NCBI GenBank assembly: GCA_963205285.1
Contig: CAUJJQ010000148.1
Span: 1 to 6,733, forward strand
Direction of reading: 5' to 3'
Length of the DNA: 6,733 nt
DNA from: Pseudomonadota bacterium
GTDB taxonomy: Bacteria; Pseudomonadota; Alphaproteobacteria; Sphingomonadales; Sphingomonadaceae
Under the pieces are notes generated by a model. The model ran no database searches and was not told the origin of the DNA. It saw only the letters and a program-made list of their open reading frames with translations. Positions 1 to 5,142 of this stretch are shown piece by piece. The translations under genes were made by a program, and so were the position numbers. Numbering within the stretch: the stretch's first letter is position 1; each line of letters opens with the position of its first letter.

Positions 1-21
1 AAAGCGGACTTGCCGGACACG

Positions 22-37
22 ACAACATTGCGGCCAT
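22..37 (+). repeat. Left copy of a degenerate direct repeat flanking the lipoprotein gene
   Basis: The 16 nt here match 483-498 at 14 positions (ACAACATT, then a variable stretch, then GCCAT). An AAGCGGAC at 2-9 lies upstream of this copy, and its reverse complement GTCCGCTT (473-480) lies upstream of the right copy. The two copies bracket the AT-richer lipoprotein gene at 78-446. They may be decayed members of one dispersed intergenic repeat, or a mark of insertion. The match is short, so chance is not excluded. Confidence 0.4.
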
Positions 38-77
38 GCTCCGCTCTGGTTACTAATTCTAAATCATGGAGAACCAA

Positions 78-446
78 ATGCGGCGACGTCACGACATCAT
101 GTCAATCTTGGCTGCTGTTTTGCTTACAGGCTGCTCGGCGCAACCGACAACTTGCGATTCACTCATTGTCGAAAATATATGGTTTAATGAATTAGAGAGC
201 CGGTATCCAATTAAAGTAGGGACGAATGTGGAGGCAAAAAACTGGGTCGAAAGAAACCAGTTTCAGACAAAGTGCCTTTATCTTCAACGTCCGGAATTTA
301 AGGCGGGCATGGATTATTTTGAGACGCGACAATCTCGAGATGGCGATAGGGTTTTTCTTTTCACTCCCGCTGCAGTGACGGATACTCTAGTAGGCTTTGT
401 CATTCTTGAAAATGATGTTCAAATTGTTGTTGTGGGCACGCTATAG
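78..446 (+). CDS. Small putative lipoprotein of unknown function
   Basis: This encodes a 122-residue protein with a lipoprotein signal: a positively charged start (MRRRHD), a short hydrophobic stretch (ILAAVLL) and a lipobox LTGC with the lipidated Cys at residue 19. The start at 78 is chosen because GGAGA (68-72) lies five bases ahead of it. An in-frame ATG at 66 would add only four residues, and one at 99 would remove the positive charges. The mature part is about 100 residues with two further Cys (a possible disulfide) and no family I recognise. It should be exported and membrane-tethered in the periplasm or outer membrane. The gene is clearly more AT-rich than the rest of the window and has less biased third codon positions, which suggests acquisition by transfer. 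It stands alone, with no operon partner. Lipoprotein status is fairly secure; function is unknown. Confidence 0.7.
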   Translation: MRRRHDIMSILAAVLLTGCSAQPTTCDSLIVENIWFNELESRYPIKVGTNVEAKNWVERNQFQTKCLYLQRPEFKAGMDYFETRQSRDGDRVFLFTPAAVTDTLVGFVILENDVQIVVVGTL

Positions 447-611
447 TGCGGTTCTGATTAGCAATCGCAACGTCCGCTTCCCACAACATTCCAGCCATTA
501 CAGCTAGCCGCTTAGCATACTAAAACCTGCCATTCGTTCAGTTCACGCCTACCCGCTGTTTGGGGTTGCGCAGGTACAGGGCCGCCAACGCATTGTGCCA
601 GAGAATTATCC
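447..611. other. Gene-free stretch after the lipoprotein gene
   Basis: No convincing coding frame is present on either strand. The only structure seen is the right copy of the degenerate direct repeat (483-498) with GTCCGCTT just before it. No clear terminator hairpin with a T-run follows the lipoprotein stop. Confidence 0.5.
483..498 (+). repeat. Right copy of the degenerate direct repeat flanking the lipoprotein gene
   Basis: It matches 22-37 at 14 of 16 positions and lies 37 nt after the lipoprotein stop codon. See the left copy for the shared flanking AAGCGGAC/GTCCGCTT sequence. Confidence 0.4.
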
Positions 612-701
612 GGAAGAAAGAAGAGAAAGAAGAAAGACGGGCCAGATGTGGTCTGTGCTTTGGGCTGTATCCCTTTTTCCTTTTTTCCTCTTTTTTCTTC
701 T
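612..701. repeat. Long imperfect inverted repeat made of a purine tract and a pyrimidine tract
   Basis: An uninterrupted 26-nt purine run (612-637, only G and A) is followed after about 32 nt by an uninterrupted 32-nt pyrimidine run (670-701, only C and T). The reverse complement of the second run aligns with the first with a few small gaps; both begin GAAGAAA. The pair could form a long imperfect hairpin in RNA or DNA, and each tract alone is a candidate for triplex (H-DNA) formation. The stretch carries no plausible gene. It could terminate or process transcripts on either strand, or be a low-complexity expansion. Its role is not known. Confidence 0.6.
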
Positions 702-778
702 GACGAAAAAATCGGCACGACCCATCTTCTAACGCCACGCTAATTATAAAAAGAAGGGTTAGAGACTGTCCCCCTTTT

Positions 779-796
779 CTTCGCGTCTTTGCGTGA
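779..796 (+). repeat. Short dispersed repeat, CTTCGCGTCTTTGCGTGA type
   Basis: This 18-mer matches the reverse complement of 6682-6699 at 16 of 18 positions, with both differences C/T. Each copy lies close to one copy of the larger hairpin repeat (801-902 and 6463-6627). I take it as a dispersed intergenic repeat unit; sequences of this kind recur between genes in many bacterial genomes. Confidence 0.5.
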
Positions 797-800
797 AACA

Positions 801-902
801 CCCCCTCTCCCATGGTGAGAGGATACGAAGCCTTGGCCGAGCAGGCCTAGGCGCAGTTGGTGAGGGGCTCCGACGTTGCGGTTCGCGCGCCACCTCCCTC
901 CA
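801..902 (+). repeat. Truncated copy of the structured dispersed repeat (MITE-like family)
   Basis: It is strongly similar to the left two thirds of the element at 6463-6627. Both copies run from a CCTCTC/GAGAGG hairpin through GCCTTGGCC, a short loop and GGCCTAGGC, then GCAGTTGG and TCCGAC to a CCTCC end. The central hairpin has eight pairs and one T-T mismatch in both copies, and the loop differs (GAGCA here, GACA there), so length variation falls in the loop, as expected for a structured element. The right terminal repeat and the extra hairpin seen at 6571-6627 are missing here. An open frame starting at 857 inside this repeat runs into the hydrolase gene but is not its true start. Confidence 0.75.
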
Positions 903-907
903 TATCC

Positions 908-936
908 TTGCCGCAAAATCGCAAATGCATTAGCAT
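908..936 (+). promoter_or_regulatory. Candidate promoter of the hydrolase gene
   Basis: TTGCCG (908-913) and TAGCAT (931-936) are separated by 17 nt, each with four of six matches to the sigma-70 consensus. They lie 46 nt ahead of the chosen start at 983. They sit just outside the dispersed repeat, in sequence more AT-rich than the surroundings. The match is suggestive only. Confidence 0.3.
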
Positions 937-982
937 CCACCACCACAGAGCACGCCATTTTCAAACGGGAGACAGGGCCGCA

Positions 983-1873
983 ATGCCATTGCTACGAAAG
1001 CCCTACCGGAAATGGCTTATCCTGATCCTGTTCCTCCTCGCCAGCTATTATGCCTGGACGAAGATTACCGCACCGCAGGGTGTCCAGAAGGTTGCGTTTA
1101 TCCCGGCGGAAAAGAGCTGCCATATATCGGGACGGCTGAACTATTGCATTTACCGCGCAAAGGCGGGGACCAATGGCAATGTGGTCTACCATCTGCATGG
1201 CCGCAATCTGGATGCGCAGATCTGGAATGACGACACCTATTGGACCGCTTTGGTGCAAGCCGATTGGCAGCGGACAAAGACCCTGCCGCCGACGGTTGTG
1301 GTCGCCTCCTATGGCCCGACCTGGTTGCTGACGCCGAAGGGGAAGAAGCAGGATAGCGGGTTGCTCGACGATTTCATGGCCAAGCTTCCCGAGATGGATG
1401 CGAAGACTGGAGCGCCCGGACAACGGCTGTTGCTGGGCGAGTCCATGGGGGGTCTCAATGTCCTGATCGCCGGCCTCACCCATCCGCAGCGTTTCGCCAG
1501 AATCGCCTCGCTATGCCCGGGTGTGTACGCGACATCTCCCTTTGCGTCATTTTCCGCGATGCGCGCTACACTGGTGCGGACGGGGGCGGATCCCAGGATC
1601 GGGTTCGGGATCTGGCTGTTGGCGAAAAGCTATGTAGCCGATACGGCGGAGTGGAAGCGTGTCTCTCCGCTGGAGCTGGTGAAGCGCGCCGATGCGGATT
1701 ATCCGGCGCTCTATCTTTCGAACGGCCTGTACGATGCCTATGGCAATTTCGAAGGGTCGCAGATGCTCGCCACCAAGGCGGCGCAGCGGGGCATGGCCGT
1801 GGAATGGCATCCGCTTTATGGCGGCCATTGCGCCATCGACACGTCGTCACTGGCGCGCTTTCTGGCGTCCTGA
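983..1873 (+). CDS. Membrane-anchored alpha/beta hydrolase (putative esterase)
   Basis: This encodes 296 residues. Residues 11-25 are a hydrophobic stretch after a basic N-terminus (MPLLRKPYRK) with no clear cleavage site, so the protein is probably anchored in the inner membrane with its catalytic domain in the periplasm. The domain has alpha/beta-hydrolase marks in order: an oxyanion HG (72-73), the nucleophile elbow GESMGG with Ser154, Asp251 in GLYDAYG, and His282 in YGGHCAID. Triad spacing and the elbow followed by a PQRFARIASLCPG segment resemble the esterase D / putative-esterase group, which hydrolyses carboxylic or acyl-thioester bonds; the substrate cannot be read from sequence. The start at 983 follows GGGAGA (967-972) and AGGG (974-977). 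The frame stays open back to 857, but that part is a dispersed repeat and translates to low-quality sequence. The gene stands alone, converging with the next one. Confidence 0.85.
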   Translation: MPLLRKPYRKWLILILFLLASYYAWTKITAPQGVQKVAFIPAEKSCHISGRLNYCIYRAKAGTNGNVVYHLHGRNLDAQIWNDDTYWTALVQADWQRTKTLPPTVVVASYGPTWLLTPKGKKQDSGLLDDFMAKLPEMDAKTGAPGQRLLLGESMGGLNVLIAGLTHPQRFARIASLCPGVYATSPFASFSAMRATLVRTGADPRIGFGIWLLAKSYVADTAEWKRVSPLELVKRADADYPALYLSNGLYDAYGNFEGSQMLATKAAQRGMAVEWHPLYGGHCAIDTSSLARFLAS

Positions 1874-1874
1874 A

Positions 1875-1899
1875 CGGGAAGGCCGGATGCAGCCTCCCG
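1875..1899. terminator. Weak hairpin between convergent genes
   Basis: CGGGA-A-GGC (1875-1883) can pair with GCCTCCCG (1892-1899), giving eight base pairs with one bulged A and an eight-base loop. It begins one base after the hydrolase stop, in the 51-nt gap between convergent genes. No T-run follows directly, so it is at best an imperfect terminator or an RNA-end stabiliser. Confidence 0.3.
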
Positions 1900-1924
1900 C
1901 CATCGTCGCAACGGCGTGCGCTTT

Positions 1925-2452
1925 TTAGAAACGATTGCCGCGCTTGCCCCAATTGCCCTGATCGCATTCGCCGCGGAATTTTGTCTGGCCGTCAATCTTC
2001 ATGCGGCCGGTCCGGCGGTTGATTTCCAACCTTGGTTTGTTAAGCCCGTTCAACCGGTAGCGTGCGGTGATCGTGTCCGGGCCGACGTGGACATTGTCGA
2101 GTTCCCACCAGCCGTTGTTGCCGCCGCTGTGGATCGTCGGGATCAGCTTTCCGGTCAGGTGGATGCGGCCCCAGTCGTCGTGCAGTTCAATCTGCACTTC
2201 GGAGTCAAATTCCTTCGTGGTGTTCTGGATATAGGTTTCGGGCACAAACTTGTTGCGGCGGTGGTCCCAGGAATAGCCGGTGGACAACGACGTCCCGGGC
2301 TTGCGGCCTTCGCCCCAGCAGATCAGCGTCAGGCTGTTTTCGGCATTTTCATATTCATAGTCGTCGTAGCGCTGCGCCGAGGCGCTGCCGGCGGTGAGGG
2401 CGGCTGCCGTAAGCGCGAGGGTTGCGGCGGTGAGTATAACCGGTCTTTTCAT
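1925..2452 (-). CDS. Secreted/periplasmic protein of unknown function
   Basis: This encodes 175 residues. A classical signal peptide is clear: MKRP, then an Ala/Leu/Thr-rich core, then SASA-Q with predicted cleavage after Ala26. The mature protein is about 149 residues, begins with an acidic/tyrosine stretch (RYDDYEYEN) and has two Cys (45 and 162), a likely disulfide after export. It is rich in Trp, Gly and Asn, with alternating hydrophobic residues that suggest a beta-strand fold (for example VQIELHD, ITARYRL, RLEINRR). The C-terminus is basic (GNWGKRGNRF). No catalytic motif is visible and I do not recognise a named family. An AAAGG lies eight bases before the ATG. It lies 129 nt downstream of the membrane protein gene on the same strand, so it could be cotranscribed but more likely has its own promoter. 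Confidence 0.8.
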   Translation of the reverse strand: MKRPVILTAATLALTAAALTAGSASAQRYDDYEYENAENSLTLICWGEGRKPGTSLSTGYSWDHRRNKFVPETYIQNTTKEFDSEVQIELHDDWGRIHLTGKLIPTIHSGGNNGWWELDNVHVGPDTITARYRLNGLNKPRLEINRRTGRMKIDGQTKFRGECDQGNWGKRGNRF

Positions 2453-2581
2453 ACAAAGGGCCTTTCAATCGGGAGGACGAGGTGTCGACTCCGGCTCAGG
2501 ATATGGTGCCTGCAGCGCTGAAATTATCGGGCAGCGGCAATTATGCAATGGGATTTTGTCCCCATTACAGAGCTCAGGCCC

Positions 2582-3145
2582 TTAACCGGCAGGATCCCGA
2601 TGCTTCGACCCGATGGCGAACAGCAGGCTGGCGATCCACCACAGTGTCGACAGCGCAATCGTAAACACCCCGCCCTTAAAATCGCCGCCCCATATGCCGC
2701 CGAGCAGGCCGATGGCGCATTGTGTGGTTCCGGCGGCAAGCATCGCGGCGGGCATGATGTTCCGGTGGAGGCTGGAAAGCCATGCGCCGATAATGGCGAT
2801 CAACAGGACGAGGCTGAAAAGCAAGTTCACGGCATCGCCTTCGCCGCCGATCATACCGACCGCCAGATTGGACCAGAAGACCAGAAAGCCCGCCAGAATG
2901 GCAAGAAACCCTCCCGCGCGGGAAGCCCAGTTGTTGGTCAGGAGGACGGTCAGTTCCGTCAACGCACCGATAATTCCGAATATGACCGTTGCGAAGATAA
3001 AGTCGGCTGCGGTCCAATTGACTTCACGGGTGAATTGCATGGCGACGAGCGGTGTCAGGACCAACAGGACCGCGCCGCCCCAACCCAATATCCGCCAGAT
3101 TGGAATGCGTCGCGGTCCTGGCCCCCCAAACCCAATGTCGTTCAT
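2582..3145 (-). CDS. Six-helix integral membrane protein of unknown function
   Basis: From the ATG at 3145 this encodes 187 residues. A short N-terminal segment with RR is followed by about six hydrophobic helices at roughly 18-36, 46-69, 75-97, 105-123, 130-150 and 158-177, ending in a short charged tail (KHRDPAG). The conserved-looking TREVNWTAADF stretch between helices 1 and 2 resembles a family of uncharacterised proteobacterial membrane proteins I recall carrying a similar VNWT motif; that family has no assigned function to my knowledge. A longer frame from a TTG at 3178 is possible, but neither start has a strong ribosome-binding site and ATG is preferred. The gene is divergent from the membrane-bound regulator at 3236, separated by 90 nt, which suggests the regulator controls it or interacts with it. 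No transporter signature or channel motif is visible. Confidence 0.8.
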   Translation of the reverse strand: MNDIGFGGPGPRRIPIWRILGWGGAVLLVLTPLVAMQFTREVNWTAADFIFATVIFGIIGALTELTVLLTNNWASRAGGFLAILAGFLVFWSNLAVGMIGGEGDAVNLLFSLVLLIAIIGAWLSSLHRNIMPAAMLAAGTTQCAIGLLGGIWGGDFKGGVFTIALSTLWWIASLLFAIGSKHRDPAG

Positions 3146-3161
3146 CAAATTTTTGCCCCAT

Positions 3162-3232
3162 TTGGTGATTGTCCGCAAAGCATTGGCAGACTAGGTGGTG
3201 AGCGGCATGATGGGGCCGTGAGCAATTGGTGA
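3162..3232. promoter_or_regulatory. Three TGGTGA direct repeats in a divergent control region
   Basis: TGGTGA occurs at 3163-3168, 3196-3201 and 3227-3232, start-to-start distances of 33 and 31 nt, about three helical turns each. The outer two extend to TTGGTGA. The sites lie between the divergent membrane protein gene and the OmpR-type regulator gene. OmpR-family DNA-binding domains typically bind tandem direct repeats, so these could be the regulator's own operator; that is inference. The last copy ends three bases before the regulator's ATG and may also act as its weak ribosome-binding site. No convincing -35/-10 pair was found. Confidence 0.35.
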
Positions 3233-3235
3233 ATA

Positions 3236-4336
3236 ATGGACGGGGCAAGCTTATATTTCGATGATTTCCGGCTTGATCCGGAAAATCGGCTGCTGACGCG
3301 TGACGGGGCACCGGTGGAGCTGAGCGGTCGCTATTTCGACGCCTTGGCCCAGCTGGTCGGCGCGCCGGGCAAACTTGTGTCCAAGGAACGGTTTCTGGAA
3401 GACGTCTGGCACGGCGTGCCGGTGACCGATGAAGCCCTCACCCAATGTATCCGGACGCTGCGGCGCGTGCTGGGCGATAATGCAGCGCGACCACGCTTCA
3501 TCGAGACTGTGCCCAAATATGGCTATCGCTTCATTGCCGATGTGTCGGTGGGCGCGCCAGAGGTTACCGCGCCCATGGTTGCGCCCTTGCCCCTTGTCGG
3601 GGCGACACTTCTGGAAGCGCCGCCCTTATATGCCTTTGACTGGGCGCGCTATTGGCTGCTGGCGGGGGCAGGCGTTGCCGGTGGTGCTCTGGCCGGGGTC
3701 GTTGGCGGGTTGTTCTACGGATTTGTCGCCGCGGATCAAAGCACGCAGGCCGGCAGTTCGGTGGTGATGGTGTTGGCCGCGCTGACCGTTCTATTCTCCA
3801 TATTGGGTGCGGCGGGGATATGTCTCGGCCTTGCCGCGGTCGCGCAGCGCCGCGCCGGTTGGGCCGGCCATATGGCGGGCGGCTCCATCGGCGGGATGAT
3901 CATCGGCGGATCGGTCAAACTGCTCGGGCTGGATGCGTTCAGCCTGTTGTACGGAAGTGCGCCTGAAACCATGACCGGCGGAATAGAAGGTGTCGTCATC
4001 GGCGCCGGGGTCGGCCTTGGCCTGTGGTTCGCGCGCGAAGCGGGTCCGGTACGGCTATGGCCCGCCGCATTGATCGGCTTGGTAATCGGGGTGGCGATCC
4101 CGGCGCTTGGCGGCAAATTACTGGGCGGCAGTCTTGTCGCGGTGGCGCAGATGCTCCCGCAATCGCAATTTCGCCCTGACGAGATTGGCGGGCTGGTGGG
4201 CGAAAATGGTTTCGGCCCGGTCAGCGCCATGGTTTCGGGCGCGCTTGAAAGCCTGCTGTTCGTCGGCGGGGTGGTCTGGGCCATGTCGCTCGCGCGACGG
4301 CAGATGGACAAAAGAAGTAATAACCGTATAGGTTAA
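3236..4336 (+). CDS. Membrane-bound transcriptional regulator: OmpR-type winged helix plus multi-helix membrane domain
   Basis: This encodes 366 residues. Residues about 5-103 are an OmpR/PhoB-type C-terminal winged-helix domain: FDDFRLDPENRLLTRDG at the start, then LVSKERFLEDVWHG, a recognition-helix region (TDEALTQCIRTLRRVLGD) and the wing PRFIETVPKYGYRFIA. There is no receiver domain, so it is not a two-component regulator. A Pro/Ala linker (104-135) leads to about six glycine-rich hydrophobic helices near 139-163, 173-201, 208-225, 248-263, 272-293 and 328-352, ending in a basic tail. This is like CadC and ToxR, which combine the same DNA-binding domain with membrane insertion, except that those have one transmembrane helix and a periplasmic domain, while here the sensor would lie within the membrane. 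Segments ending at 267 and 355 (G-x-x-E then a helix then AR) look like an internal duplication. It is transcribed divergently from the membrane protein gene. The DNA-binding call is firm; target and stimulus are unknown. Confidence 0.88.
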   Translation: MDGASLYFDDFRLDPENRLLTRDGAPVELSGRYFDALAQLVGAPGKLVSKERFLEDVWHGVPVTDEALTQCIRTLRRVLGDNAARPRFIETVPKYGYRFIADVSVGAPEVTAPMVAPLPLVGATLLEAPPLYAFDWARYWLLAGAGVAGGALAGVVGGLFYGFVAADQSTQAGSSVVMVLAALTVLFSILGAAGICLGLAAVAQRRAGWAGHMAGGSIGGMIIGGSVKLLGLDAFSLLYGSAPETMTGGIEGVVIGAGVGLGLWFAREAGPVRLWPAALIGLVIGVAIPALGGKLLGGSLVAVAQMLPQSQFRPDEIGGLVGENGFGPVSAMVSGALESLLFVGGVVWAMSLARRQMDKRSNNRIG

Positions 4337-4341
4337 TTTTA

Positions 4342-4370
4342 TTGACATAGTGACGCTAAAAAGGTAAAGA
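4342..4370 (+). promoter_or_regulatory. Candidate promoter of the packaging genes
   Basis: A perfect TTGACA (4342-4347) is followed after 17 nt by TAAAGA (4365-4370), a weak -10 with three of six matches. It starts six bases after the regulator's stop codon and lies 62 nt ahead of the HTH gene's start. The perfect -35 and correct spacing make it credible; the -10 does not. Confidence 0.45.
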
Positions 4371-4409
4371 CGGCCAAACTGGACCCACCGCGTCCACATT
4401 CTACCTTTT
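4359..4409. promoter_or_regulatory. Spaced inverted repeat AAAAGGTA / TACCTTTT
   Basis: AAAAGGTA (4359-4366) and its exact reverse complement TACCTTTT (4402-4409) are separated by 35 nt. The left arm overlaps the candidate -10 and the right arm lies in the leader of the HTH gene. This could be an operator for the packaging genes, possibly bound by the HTH protein, or a leader RNA hairpin. Eight-base arms in A/T-rich leader sequence may also be chance. Confidence 0.25.
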
Positions 4410-4431
4410 ACCCAAAAGCAAAGGATATCCC

Positions 4432-5142
4432 ATGCCTTCCAAAACCACGCCACCTGAGTGGCGGCGGGCGTTTTTGCGTGCGCTTGGCCGCTGTGCCAAT
4501 GTCCGCGAGGCCGCGCGTGCCGCCGGTATCGACCATGCCACCGCCTATCAGTACCGCAAAACCAATCCCCAGTTCGCCCGATTGTGGGAGGACGCGCTTG
4601 CATCGGGTCGGGCGGCGCTGGCAGCAGGGCGCGTGCCTGAAAACGTCGCGCTGGAAGATGCGCGGCCGCGCACCATCCGGTCATCGCGCAGCGGGAAAAC
4701 CTGCGTCATGGCGACCGGCGCAGGGCGCTGGAACGAGACGGTGGAGGAGGCATTCTTCACCCGGCTCGCCGAAACAGGCAATGTGCGGGAGGCTGCGCGG
4801 GCTATCGGCATGTCGACCACGGCGCTCTACAACCGCCGCAAGATCTGGCCCGCCTTCGACAAGTGCTGGGATGAGGTGGTGACCCTCGCGACCGAGCGGC
4901 TGGCGCTATCGCTGCTGACCTCGGCCAATAATCTGCTGGAACAACAGGAACCACCGCTGCCCGAATTTGCGGACATGTCGGTCGATCAGGCGATCCGTGT
5001 GGCGCAACTTTACGAAGCACGTCTGCGTCAGAATGGCCGCCTGCGCCGCTACGACCGGAAACGCCCGCCGGTCGATGTCGAGAAGGTGAAGGAAGAAATC
5101 ATCGAGAAGTGCGAACGCATGGCCCGGGCCGCGCAGAAATGA
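4432..5142 (+). CDS. Tandem helix-turn-helix protein, probable terminase small subunit
   Basis: This encodes 236 residues in the small-terminase position directly before the large terminase. Two homologous helix-turn-helix units are visible, at about 12-57 and 104-150. Both contain NVREAARA (23-30 and 117-124) followed by GI/GM, a Y-x-x-R(K) recognition helix, a Pro-x-F and W-[ED]-[DE]. The repeat offset is 94 residues, linked by a basic, poorly structured segment (about 66-100). Residues 150-236 are mostly helical with an acidic Pro-rich break (QQEPPLPEFADMSVDQAI) and a basic end, as expected for oligomerisation and contact with the large subunit. Small terminases recognise phage or GTA DNA and start packaging; known ones usually have one HTH per chain. 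The start is set by AAGGA (4421-4425) six bases upstream. The stop overlaps the next gene (ATGA). A homeodomain-like transcription factor is the alternative, less likely given context. Confidence 0.72.
   Translation: MPSKTTPPEWRRAFLRALGRCANVREAARAAGIDHATAYQYRKTNPQFARLWEDALASGRAALAAGRVPENVALEDARPRTIRSSRSGKTCVMATGAGRWNETVEEAFFTRLAETGNVREAARAIGMSTTALYNRRKIWPAFDKCWDEVVTLATERLALSLLTSANNLLEQQEPPLPEFADMSVDQAIRVAQLYEARLRQNGRLRRYDRKRPPVDVEKVKEEIIEKCERMARAAQK

Noticed and set aside
538..813. Minus-strand frames with a lysine-rich stretch
   Set aside because: The Lys/Glu run is just the translation of the pyrimidine tract; there is no conserved-looking sequence and the frame runs into a repeat.
857..982. 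N-terminal extension of the hydrolase frame back to 857
   Set aside because: The extension begins inside a dispersed repeat, has low-complexity His/Arg/Pro content and would place the membrane anchor in the interior of the protein; the start at 983 has ribosome-binding sequence ahead of it.
1916..2521. 201-residue plus-strand frame opposite the secreted protein gene
   Set aside because: It is antisense to a gene with a clear signal peptide; its sequence has runs of V and A typical of the shadow frame in GC-rich DNA and no start signal.
2521..2548. Possible minus-strand promoter (TTGCAT with TAATTT or GATAAT) ahead of the secreted protein gene
   Set aside because: Spacing is 16 or 14 nt and the -10 match is poor in the first reading; too weak to list as a feature.
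2543..3232. Long plus-strand frames opposite the membrane protein gene
   Set aside because: They are antisense to a convincing six-helix protein; they are Gln/Asp/Pro-rich or Arg/Pro-rich shadow translations with no recognisable motif.
5109..5138. GTG start ten residues upstream for the large terminase
   Set aside because: The ATG at 5139 overlaps the upstream stop as ATGA, the usual coupling arrangement, and the extra ten residues overlap the end of the HTH gene without any ribosome-binding site.
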